Assembly (NCBI GenBank): GCA_001724425.1
Contig: MEEK01000027.1
Span: 1-64,000, forward strand
DNA: 64,000 bases
From: Microbacterium sp. SCN 70-27
GTDB taxonomy: Bacteria > Actinomycetota > Actinomycetes > Actinomycetales > Microbacteriaceae
Direction: 5' to 3'
In this document: in pieces, positions 1 to 7,140 of the stretch
How the letters are laid out: each line of letters starts with the position of its first letter
Position numbering within the stretch: the first letter of the stretch is position 1
Position numbers and translations under genes: made by a program
Notes under the pieces: model-generated
What the model saw: the letters and a program-made list of their open reading frames with translations, nothing else
What the model was told of the DNA's origin: nothing
The model's database searches: none

Positions 1-2
1 CA

Positions 3-62
3 CGAAGACCTCCGTGGTCAGGATGCGAGTGTGGTAACCCACATCCTGCCCGGAGGTCTTCG
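3..62. repeat. Two-part inverted repeat at the left edge
   Basis: CGAAGACCTCCG at 3-14 is the exact complement of CGGAGGTCTTCG at 51-62. Inside it, CAGGATG at 19-25 complements CATCCTG at 42-48. This makes a long stepped hairpin. It could be a terminator for a gene left of the window or the end of a mobile element; there is no T-run and no transposase in view. From 62 to 292 I see no convincing gene. Confidence 0.6.
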
Positions 63-292
63 CCTACCTCACCCGTTCACAACCTCCCGGGGAAGTACAG
101 CTAGGGATTGTGATGCACCTCGTAGCTGTCGGGTGGAAGAGAACCCCAAGAGTCGAAACCAATGCTCCACCGATCACCGATCGGTAGCTTTCACTCCGAT
201 CAATCCAGACCGAAGCCGACCCCGACCATTGACGCATATGCCGGGGGCCGGGCGCCGCACCCGCAACGAGTTCTGTCAGCTCCCCGGCGGAC

Positions 293-880
293 ATGGGTGG
301 GTGCGGATCCAGCTACAACCCATGCGGCGCACCCGAGCTTTCTCAAGCACAACGTGCGACCGGGATGCTCGTCCTGCACGGCACGCTCAGCGTTGCAGGC
401 TTCTTCCCTGGTGTTAGAGAGATCGCAGACGGCCTCGACGCCCTCGTCAGCCTCGCCGAGGGTGACGCTGTGGGAGCTGGCCTCAGCTTCGCCGCCATGA
501 TCCCCTTCGTCGGCTGGGGATCCGGCGCCGCAAAACTAGGAAAACTGGGTGGGGAAGTCCAGGAGGCGAGCAACGCCTTCTACCGTGGTGGACGTGATGT
601 GGCGCCCCCGAGCTTTGTTCCTCGACCGAATGAGTTCAAGATTGATCCGGCCACCGGCTATGTTCGTGACTCACATGGCGTGTCGGTGTTTGATAACCCT
701 GCCAGCGTGCTTGAAAAGGTGGTGACCCCACATCGAGTGGACGGCTCGACGGTGCCCCCAGAGCTACGCTTCATCCAGCGCGGGCGGGACCCCAGCCATT
801 ACGAGATCGTGCCGCGGCCGGGACCGAATCTCACACCCGATCAGTTCACTTCGTGCCTTTCGAGAATTGAGTGCAGATGA
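293..880 (+). CDS. Polymorphic toxin C-terminal tip (pre-toxin segment plus Tse2-like toxin domain)
   Basis: The 195-aa product lacks the long secretion and repeat region expected of a polymorphic toxin. Residues about 25-90 form a Gly/Ala-rich pre-toxin segment of the kind that precedes toxin tips (GFFPGVREIADGLDALVSLA, then MIPFVGWGSGAAKLGK). The last ~100 residues (EFKIDPATG, HGVSVFDNP, PPELRFIQRG, HYEIVPRPGPN) resemble Tse2-type ADP-ribosyltransferase toxin domains. That family call is from recalled patterns. The frame is closed by a stop at 230-232, so the N-terminal part is absent, not merely in another frame of the same ORF. It may be an orphan tip displaced from a full-length toxin. 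The next gene overlaps its stop, as immunity genes often do. Confidence 0.6.
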   Translation: MGGCGSSYNPCGAPELSQAQRATGMLVLHGTLSVAGFFPGVREIADGLDALVSLAEGDAVGAGLSFAAMIPFVGWGSGAAKLGKLGGEVQEASNAFYRGGRDVAPPSFVPRPNEFKIDPATGYVRDSHGVSVFDNPASVLEKVVTPHRVDGSTVPPELRFIQRGRDPSHYEIVPRPGPNLTPDQFTSCLSRIECR

Positions 881-1155
881 TTCCCGTCCTTAAGCTTCCG
901 GACGACTTCTCCGACTACGAATGGGAGGTCGAAGCGAAAGGTGTGTTCTGGGATGCGCAGGTGCGCTGCGGTTCGCGGTCGGTTCCTGTTTCCTTCTACG
1001 ACGCCACGCGACTGCTACAGGATGCGCGGGCGGAACTGGATCGTGGCACGCCGTTCGTGCTCGGGCGCGCGATTGTCGTCCGGATGGTCAACGAGCGAGC
1101 CATGCGTGAAGCGGTCGCGGCCATTCCAGCGGAGTTCTTCCTGGGCGCTCCGTGA
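877..1155 (+). CDS. Small protein, probable immunity partner of the preceding toxin tip
   Basis: This is a 92-aa soluble acidic protein if started at ATG 877; GTG 871 would add two residues. The ATG overlaps the TGA of the toxin ORF (ATGA), so translation is coupled. No family is recognised with certainty. The end (AMREAVAAIPAEFFLGAP) has the amphipathic look of small cognate immunity proteins. Position directly behind a toxin tip, tight overlap and size are the evidence for the role; nothing in the sequence proves binding. Confidence 0.5.
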   Translation: MIPVLKLPDDFSDYEWEVEAKGVFWDAQVRCGSRSVPVSFYDATRLLQDARAELDRGTPFVLGRAIVVRMVNERAMREAVAAIPAEFFLGAP

Positions 1156-1551
1156 GCGGGTTTGGTCGGACATTCATCACAGACATGTTTCCCGCGTTCG
1201 CTGCCACCGCAACCGCGTTTCGGTGATGACTGGCTGGGTCGAGTGTTCACGGGGGACTTCAGGCCCACGGCCGCGGGCCGTGCCGGCGTCGTGTTGCTTG
1301 AGCCGGGAACTGGGGAAGCGCTCGAGATCCCTGAGTCGTTTCTCGGGTTTCACGAGACGGAGTTGATCGGCTAGCGGGACGCGGCACTGGCGGCGCTGTT
1401 CTTCGTCGATTGGGTCAGGTTGCACCCGGATCGACAACCTCGAGGTGATCGACCTGATGGCTACTGGGAGTTCGCCGCTCAGTTGTGGCGCAAGGTCGCG
1501 CATAGTCCCATTGCACCCGCGTCGAACGGATCCTTTGGAGCCTGCGACTGA
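1152..1551 (+). pseudogene. Broken Tdi1/DUF1851 (GAD-like) immunity protein gene
   Basis: Pieces of one protein lie in order but in different frames. From GTG 1152 the frame reads to FPAFAATATAF. One extra C near 1221 then shifts it into GDDWLGRVF ... LEPGTGEALEIPESFLGFH. An in-frame TAG at 1372 interrupts ELIG/RDAALAALFF. Another frame gives RIDNLEVIDL around 1427-1457, and the first frame resumes with GYWEFAAQLWRKV, ending at TGA 1549. The strings DWLGR, LEPGTGEALEIP, DNLEVIDL and YWEFAAQLWRKV in this order are characteristic of Tdi1/DUF1851 immunity proteins. The N-terminal part is missing and a segment before DNLEVIDL is deleted. Non-functional. Confidence 0.75.
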
Positions 1552-1722
1552 GGACCAGAAGCATGCAGGCTGCTTCCAGACCGGTCCGAAAGCCCACGCG
1601 CGAGGGATGTTCCGCCGGGCGTCCGCAACTCGGCGGTGAGGCCGCGGAGCGCGTCGAGCAATGTCCTACGATCCGGCAGCGTGAGACACGGGGAGAAGGC
1701 ACGGATACCCTCCCCCCGCCCG

Positions 1723-2973
1723 TCACGCGAACATGCCCTCCCCGATGAACCCGCCGGGCGCACACCCGGGCGGGATCGCGAACACCGCCGATCCGATCGG
1801 GGTGATCCACTTGTTGAGGAGGTCCAGCTCGTCGATTCGCCGCTGGATCGGAACGAACTGGGCGTCGACGTCGGCCTGGAAGCTGACGAAGATGAGCCCC
1901 GCGTTCGAGATGCCGCCCGCGCTGGGTGGGTCGTCGTACGTGAACGAGCGGCGGAAGATCCGCTGCGACCGGTCGTCGCTGCGGGCGCGGCGCAGGTGGG
2001 AGAACTCCGGGATGACCGGGAAGCCGACGGGAGTGACCGCGGTGAAGTCGGGTTCGTCGTGCTCCTTCTTCCCCGTGAGCGGTGCGCCCGTGTCGAGAGT
2101 CCGTCCGACGGCCTGCTCGCGACCGGGCCGGTCGAGCTCGTCCCACGTGTCCAGGTTCATGTGGATGCGGCGCACCACCATGCTCGTGCCGCCATTCATC
2201 CACCCGTCCTGAGACCAGACGACCGCGGCGAAGTCCTCGGAACCGGGAGACGGGTTGACGGTCTCGTCCACCTGGCCGAACAGGTTCCGCATCGCGGTCC
2301 CCTCGGACGCCGACCCGTGCGCGCGACGGAACCCGTGCTGTATCCACCGGATCTCGGCGAAGCTCCGCGTGTCCTTCAGCAGCATGCGGACGGTATGCGC
2401 GACGGTCAGCGGCTCGTCCGCACCGATCTGCAGCAGCAGGTCGCCGCCCGAATAGGCATCCTCGAGCCGGTCCACCGTGAACGCCGGCAGCGGCCGCAGC
2501 CAGTCGGGCGCGGCGGCGCCGGCGCGTCGGACGAGTTCCGGGCCGAACCCGAACGTCACGGTGAGTCCGGCCGGGGTTGCGGCCAGCTCGGGCTCGGTAT
2601 CGGCGAGTGCGGGTGCGCCCTGGGTGAGCCTCGCCGCGTCGTCGGTGAGCATGCGAAGCAGTCCGCGCAGCCGTGCCCGGTCGACATCGGCGTGCAGGTC
2701 GAGGGCGACGAGGGCCCCGTGCGCCGGCGCCGCCGTCTCCACCCCTGCCTGGTGGGCTCCGTAGAACGGGTACGTCTTCGCGCCGTTGAGGGGCGCCGCG
2801 GGCGACTCGCTCTCGGATGCCGCGGGCGGGCCGCTCTGGACGAGCTGGCTCGCCCCGATGGCGACCGCGGCGCCCACGCCGGCGATCGCCCCGCCGAAGA
2901 GGAACTGGCGCCTGCTGCTCGACGCGCGACCTGACCGCGGCGCTCCCGCGGCGGGCTCAGTCGGGTCCGTCAT
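1723..2973 (-). CDS. Tat-exported Dyp-type heme peroxidase (EfeB-like)
   Basis: The 416-aa product starts with a twin-arginine signal (RRQFLF at residues 21-26, then a hydrophobic stretch), so it is exported folded. Dyp peroxidases bind heme and oxidise dyes or lignin-like substrates; the EfeB branch is tied to ferrous iron uptake. The proximal heme histidine is probably His326 in HLRRA. The GXXDG motif appears as GQVDE (233-237): the catalytic Asp is kept but the last Gly is replaced by Glu. The C-terminal region NKWITPIGSAVFAIPPG is typical. Its ATG overlaps the stop of the PCuAC gene by 4 nt, making it the last gene of a copper-protein operon and not of an efeUOB iron operon. Confidence 0.9.
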   Translation of the reverse strand: MTDPTEPAAGAPRSGRASSSRRQFLFGGAIAGVGAAVAIGASQLVQSGPPAASESESPAAPLNGAKTYPFYGAHQAGVETAAPAHGALVALDLHADVDRARLRGLLRMLTDDAARLTQGAPALADTEPELAATPAGLTVTFGFGPELVRRAGAAAPDWLRPLPAFTVDRLEDAYSGGDLLLQIGADEPLTVAHTVRMLLKDTRSFAEIRWIQHGFRRAHGSASEGTAMRNLFGQVDETVNPSPGSEDFAAVVWSQDGWMNGGTSMVVRRIHMNLDTWDELDRPGREQAVGRTLDTGAPLTGKKEHDEPDFTAVTPVGFPVIPEFSHLRRARSDDRSQRIFRRSFTYDDPPSAGGISNAGLIFVSFQADVDAQFVPIQRRIDELDLLNKWITPIGSAVFAIPPGCAPGGFIGEGMFA

Positions 2974-3491
2974 TCGTCACCGCTCCCGACGTAGTTCTCG
3001 TTCGCGCCGGAGTAGTCCTTCACGACAGCGGTGAACGCGAGGGTCGAGCCGTCGGCGAATTCCAGCGTGAACGGCACCTCGTCGCCGGCGTGCAGCGGTG
3101 CGGTCAGCTCCATCAGCATGATGTGGTTGCCGGCCGGCTTCAGCACGAAGTCGGAACGCGCGGGCAGCACGAACCCGCCCTCGACGGGGCGCATGACCAT
3201 CGCGCCCGACGCGTCCTCGACGGTCTCGTGGAGCTCCGACATGGTTGCGGCTGCAGTGGTGACCCCGACGACCGTGACGTCTGCGTCGCCTGCGTTCGTC
3301 AGGGTGCCGAATCCGGCGGTCATGCCCTTGTCGGCGGTCTTCACCCAGGCATCCGACATCGTGATGACGTCCGCGGCGGGCTTAACCTGCTCCGTCGAGG
3401 CCGCGGGGGCAGGGGTGGCGGCGCAGGCGGTGACCGTGGTCATGGCTGCGGCGATGAGGGCGATCGAGGCGAACGTGCGGGAGAGGATCAT
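2970..3491 (-). CDS. PCuAC-family copper chaperone lipoprotein
   Basis: The 173-aa product has a lipoprotein signal with lipobox TACA (Cys23), so it is anchored outside the membrane. The copper site of this family, H-x(10)-M-x(21)-H-x-M, is present: His88, Met98/Met100, His123 and Met125 (NHIMLM). Family members deliver Cu(I) to the CuA/CuB sites of cytochrome oxidase. Start and stop both overlap their neighbours by 4 nt (CopC upstream, Dyp peroxidase downstream), so the three are translationally coupled. A copper role is well supported; the client protein is not visible here. Confidence 0.92.
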   Translation of the reverse strand: MILSRTFASIALIAAAMTTVTACAATPAPAASTEQVKPAADVITMSDAWVKTADKGMTAGFGTLTNAGDADVTVVGVTTAAATMSELHETVEDASGAMVMRPVEGGFVLPARSDFVLKPAGNHIMLMELTAPLHAGDEVPFTLEFADGSTLAFTAVVKDYSGANENYVGSGDE

Positions 3492-4078
3492 GAGTGCTCC
3501 TGAGAATCGGTGTGGCGGGTGGTGCCGCCCGCGCGGGCGGCGCGGCGGCGGTGAATGGTGAGTACGGCGGCGTAGATGCCGACCGCGGAGAGTGCGCCGG
3601 CCGCGCCGATCGCGACCGTGGTCCAGACCTGCGAGGCCTCGGACGGCGCCGCATCGGCTGACGACGTCGAGTCGGTCGGCTCCGGCGCGGTCACTGTCAA
3701 CGGCTCGGCGTCACCGATCGCGAACGGGATGATCGCCGAGATGGGATGCCCGTCACCCGACACGACGCGCCAGCGCACCTGATAGCCGGCTTCCGGCATC
3801 CCGTCGGACAGCGGAACGGTCACGGTATTGCGGTCGATCGCGACATCGCCCGACACCCAGTCGGTGCCGGCCGCGTCGACGACGAGGACCGCAGCGCCCA
3901 CGGGGAGAACGTCGTCCGAGAAGACGAGTTCGACCTGCGTGGGCGCGGTCGCGAGTTGCTCTCCCACGGCGGGAGAGCTCGACACGAGACTGTCGTGCGC
4001 AGAAGCGGGCGACGATATCCCGAGGACGAGCAGGGCGGTCAGCACGAGGCCGCCCGAAAGAAGTGGTGTGTGCCGCAT
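3488..4078 (-). CDS. CopC-domain copper resistance/delivery protein
   Basis: The 196-aa product has a signal peptide ending at ...SPASA|HDSLVSSSP. The mature N-terminal His and the later GDGHPISA segment are the copper ligands typical of CopC. A single transmembrane helix near the C-terminus and a basic tail anchor it. I chose ATG 4078 because GAGAGG lies about six bases upstream; the in-frame ATG 4084 abuts the ribosome site, and longer readings lack one. The stop overlaps the PCuAC start. CopC proteins bind Cu(II) outside the membrane. Here it probably hands copper to, or shares a pool with, the neighbouring chaperone. Confidence 0.88.
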   Translation of the reverse strand: MRHTPLLSGGLVLTALLVLGISSPASAHDSLVSSSPAVGEQLATAPTQVELVFSDDVLPVGAAVLVVDAAGTDWVSGDVAIDRNTVTVPLSDGMPEAGYQVRWRVVSGDGHPISAIIPFAIGDAEPLTVTAPEPTDSTSSADAAPSEASQVWTTVAIGAAGALSAVGIYAAVLTIHRRRAARAGGTTRHTDSQEHS

Positions 4079-4180
4079 GGGCATCCTCTCGATGGTCCCG
4101 CGTGGCGCGGGCGCAGACTGGCGTCCCGCACAGCGAGGGCGTGCGGGCGAAGCGACCCGCACGGCGGCGGGCGCGATGAC

Positions 4181-4789
4181 TCAGATCGAGAGGGAGAGTG
4201 GGGGGCCGCGCCGGCTGATCGACGCGGCGATGGAGAGGGACGTCGGATGCCAGATGACGCCGTGCGCCTTCTGTGCCGGGCGGAGCGAGCGCTGCGGGCG
4301 GATCGCGACCGGCGCGACGACGCGCTCCAGCCATCGCACGACGGCGGCGATCCCGTGAGCTGCGGCGGCGACGGCGCGCTCGGACCAGCGCAGCGCCGCG
4401 ATCGTCAGGAGCGCCGCAACCGCGTGCATGAGCGTCATCGCGGGCATGCCATGCAGGTGCTCACCGATCCCCATGTCGAGCGGAAGGGTGGGGGAGGCGC
4501 CGTGATGATGCGGTGCGAGAGCAGCCGTGGGCAGCGCGGGAGCACCGAGAGTGAACAGCATGTGGAACAGGGCCTGACTGGTCACGACCGCGATCGACAG
4601 GCCGAGCAACGACTGTTTCCGGCCGACCGCGACCGTCGACACGGCGGATGCCAGCGCGAACGGTGCGAGCAGTCCGAGCCAGCCGGGCAGGGCCCCGCCG
4701 CCGGCGACGTGACCCATCAACGCGACGAACGTCGCGATCGACGCCACACCGACGCCGCGCACAGCACGGGCAGATCGGTGGGCGGTCAC
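4181..4789 (-). CDS. His-rich multi-pass membrane protein, copper operon leader
   Basis: This is a 202-aa integral membrane protein with about four to five hydrophobic segments and a His/Met-rich external stretch (LAPHHHGAS, GEHLHGMPAMTLMHA) suited to metal binding. It starts at GTG 4789 behind GGAGG. It lies about 100 nt upstream of copC in the same direction, with no visible terminator between, so it is likely the first gene of the copper operon. No named family is recognised. A copper-related membrane role is inferred from the ligands and context. Confidence 0.7.
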   Translation of the reverse strand: MTAHRSARAVRGVGVASIATFVALMGHVAGGGALPGWLGLLAPFALASAVSTVAVGRKQSLLGLSIAVVTSQALFHMLFTLGAPALPTAALAPHHHGASPTLPLDMGIGEHLHGMPAMTLMHAVAALLTIAALRWSERAVAAAAHGIAAVVRWLERVVAPVAIRPQRSLRPAQKAHGVIWHPTSLSIAASISRRGPPLSLSI

Positions 4790-4855
4790 CCCTCCATTGT
4801 GCCGAAAACGCGCCGAACAAGCGCTCGAGGCCGGGGCGACTGCCCCCGTTCGGCA

Positions 4856-5188
4856 CTACCGCAGCGCCGAGGCCCCGCCGGGGAGATACGCGGCGCGGGC
4901 CGCCTCGCCGGACACGGTCGGCCAGTCAGGCTCCCCGACGACACGGCGGACGCGGGTCGCCCACGCGGCGAACGTTCCGCCGACACCGAAGTTCGCGCTC
5001 ACGGGCCAGTCGCTGCCGATCATCGCGCGGTCGGGGCCGAACGCCTCGACGCCGCGGCGGATGAAAGCATCCGCGTGCGCGTCGAACGTCGTGGCATCCG
5101 TCGACTCCGGGGCGAGACCCGACAGCTTCACATACGTCCGTGGACGAGCCGCGAGGATGCCGATCTGCTCCGACCAGGAGGCTCCGTC
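4856..5188 (-). pseudogene. C-terminal fragment of an amidohydrolase (fuconolactonase-like)
   Basis: About 110 residues of the C-terminal half of a TIM-barrel amidohydrolase remain: ARPRTYVKLSGLAPES, then GPDRAMIGSDWPVS with the conserved C-terminal metal/catalytic Asp. Members act on lactones in L-fucose/L-rhamnose catabolism. The normal ~280-aa protein has its metal-binding start missing; upstream of about 5188 the frame turns into antisense of the neighbouring fragment. It lies head to head with a 5'-truncated aldo/keto reductase, so one deletion removed both starts and the shared promoter. Confidence 0.8.
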
Positions 5189-5189
5189 G

Positions 5190-5414
5190 AGGCTCGTCCA
5201 GAGAGCCGCCGCCATCGCCGACGTCTGTGCCGAGCACGGTACGACGCTGCCGGCTGCGGCGATCGCGTTCCCCCTGCGCGCCGACGTCGTCACCTCGGTC
5301 GTGATCGGCATGCGGGGAACCGATCAGGTCGCCTGCACGATGGCGCGCTACGACGCGCCGCCGCCGGATGCCCTGTGGGCCGACCTCGAGTCGCGGGGGC
5401 TTCTCGGGAACTGA
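5190..5414 (+). pseudogene. C-terminal fragment of an aldo/keto reductase (aldose dehydrogenase-like)
   Basis: Only the last ~74 codons of an aldo/keto reductase of the D-threo-aldose/L-fucose dehydrogenase type survive: RLVQRAAAIADVC, LPAAAIAFPL, TSVVIGM, and a C-terminal ALWADLESRGLL. The usual length is about 320 residues, and the N-terminal barrel with the catalytic Tyr/Lys is gone. The junction with the amidohydrolase fragment on the opposite strand is near 5185-5190. The two were presumably a divergent fucose-catabolic pair. Confidence 0.78.
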
Positions 5415-5483
5415 GGCGTGACCGCGGGCACATCGAGAGACGCGCTGGCCGCGGTGCAGCGACCGACTTCGACAGACGAATGC

Positions 5484-6446
5484 TCAGGAGCGAACGGCCT
5501 CCGGGGGCAGCGATGCGACGGGGATGATCGAGACGTCCTGCATCTTCCAGTCCATCTCGGTGATGGCGCCGCGTGCGGCGTCGAGCTTCGCGGTCGAGAG
5601 TCGGTCGTGCTCGGGAACGACGAACGCCTCGACGTGGAAGACCTGGCCCATGTCGCGCATGCGCAATCCGGCCTCGCGCACCCACGACTGGCGTTCGAGC
5701 TCCCTCACGATCTGCGCGATGAGCGGGTGCGGCTGCGCATCGTCGACGGTCTGCGCCCGTTGATCGATGAGGTCTCGCACGGCGGCGCGGGTGTTGCGGT
5801 ATCCGTCCCAGACGATCCCCGCGGAGATGAACAGCGCTGCGGCGCCGTCGAGCCACCACCAGCCCACTCCGATGCCGAGAACGCCGACGATCGATGCGAC
5901 CGTCGTCGTCCAGTCCGCTCTGGCCATGTCGGCATCCGCGTACAGCACCTTGTTGTGCAGGAGGGGTGCGAGTCGCGCTTTGGCGTTGCCGTAGAAGAAG
6001 GGCCCGATCACGATCACGGACATCACCGCGATCATGAACCAGCCGAGCCACACCGTCTGCCCGAACACGCGAACCGTTCCGATCGCGGGGTGTTCGGCAC
6101 GGACGAGGCCCGCGATCGACTGGACCGCGAGGTTGCCGCCGACCGCGAGGAGTGCCACTCCGGCGACCAGGTGCCCGACGCCCATCACGCGGTGCAGTCC
6201 GAAGGGGAAGGACGCCGATGGATGGCGGCGGATGAACAGCAGAGCCGTGAGGAACGCGATCTGGGGGATGAGGGAGAGCATGTCCTCGATCCACGCCGTC
6301 TTCATCGCCTGAGAGCCGCCCACGACGAAGGCGATGATCGCGATGGTGCACGTGGTGTAGCCGATGGTGAACCACTCCCACCGGATCGCGCTTCGCAACG
6401 CCGCCTGCTGCCGTGTCGGCAGATCGGTGCGGCCCAAGGACTTCAT
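5484..6446 (-). CDS. Cation diffusion facilitator (CDF) metal transporter
   Basis: The 320-aa product has about six membrane helices and a C-terminal cytoplasmic dimerisation domain (QVFHVEAFVVPEHD). CDF proteins export divalent metals by proton antiport. The normal TM2 HxxxD site is replaced by KTAWIEDML, and the TM5 site reads ADADMARADW, so the metal site is built from Asp/Glu and not His/Asp; this may favour Mn or Fe over Zn. I started at ATG 6446 because it overlaps the stop of the upstream lipoprotein gene (ATGA). The 538-codon reading is an artefact. Confidence 0.87.
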   Translation of the reverse strand: MKSLGRTDLPTRQQAALRSAIRWEWFTIGYTTCTIAIIAFVVGGSQAMKTAWIEDMLSLIPQIAFLTALLFIRRHPSASFPFGLHRVMGVGHLVAGVALLAVGGNLAVQSIAGLVRAEHPAIGTVRVFGQTVWLGWFMIAVMSVIVIGPFFYGNAKARLAPLLHNKVLYADADMARADWTTTVASIVGVLGIGVGWWWLDGAAALFISAGIVWDGYRNTRAAVRDLIDQRAQTVDDAQPHPLIAQIVRELERQSWVREAGLRMRDMGQVFHVEAFVVPEHDRLSTAKLDAARGAITEMDWKMQDVSIIPVASLPPEAVRS

Positions 6447-6928
6447 CGCTCGCTCTCCTCGTCCAGGTACGTCTCGAGCGCGCTCTGCAGCGCGTTCTCC
6501 CCGAGCGGGAGCAGGGCGACCAGCCGGGCATCCCCGCTTCCGGCGAGTCCGGGATAGCCGCGGGTGACGGACACGCGGTCGCTCCACGGTGTCGCATCGG
6601 TCATGGCGCCGACGGCGAGGTCCAGTTCGCCGGACTCCAGTGCGTCGACCAGGGTCTCCTCGCTGCCCACGGTCCATTCCACGCGAGCACCGTGTTCGTC
6701 GGCGAATCCCTCGATGAGGTCGACGAGCGGCCCCGACACATGATCGTCGTCGACGACGAGGGCGTCGCCGATCGGCGTCGCCCCCGCCCGCAGGTGACCC
6801 GAGGTCTCGACGTGGTGAAGCGTGCCCTGCGGGTCGGTGGGGACCGTGAGCGCGCACCCCGTGAGGGAGAGCGTCGCTACGAGTCCCGCGCCGACGATCA
6901 GTCGTATGAGCGGATGTCTGTGGATCAT
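6443..6928 (-). CDS. Short substrate-binding-like lipoprotein coupled to the CDF transporter
   Basis: The 161-aa product begins with a lipoprotein signal (LSLTGC) and then resembles half of a family-3 solute-binding protein: GHLRAGATP, DDHVSGPLVDLIEGFA, SGELDLAVGAMTDATPWSD. It is far shorter than transport binding proteins (~250 residues) and no ABC permease is nearby. Its stop overlaps the CDF start, so the two are made together. It may sense or trap a ligand for the exporter; that is inference. Confidence 0.72.
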   Translation of the reverse strand: MIHRHPLIRLIVGAGLVATLSLTGCALTVPTDPQGTLHHVETSGHLRAGATPIGDALVVDDDHVSGPLVDLIEGFADEHGARVEWTVGSEETLVDALESGELDLAVGAMTDATPWSDRVSVTRGYPGLAGSGDARLVALLPLGENALQSALETYLDEESER

Positions 6929-7140
6929 GGGAGCCCTGTCTGTGCGCACGGATACCGGATCCCGCTCGTGGCCGCACGGAGCTTCGAGCGCAGGTGGTGG
7001 TCGCACGGGATGGCGCCACGCTAGCCGGACGGCGCAGTGGCTCCGACGGGGTTGACAGTCTGACGTGACCGGGCGTAGCGCTGTGTCGGCGGCCGCGCAT
7101 TCCCCCCGCCGACCGGCCGAAAGCGACCTACTGTCAGGGC

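Noticed and set aside
1636..2934. 432-codon plus-strand frame
   Set aside because: Antisense shadow of the Dyp peroxidase, which has clear motifs and a Tat signal.
5484..7100. 538-codon CDF protein
   Set aside because: The upstream part is antisense-like Arg-rich sequence over the lipoprotein gene; the ATGA overlap marks the true start.
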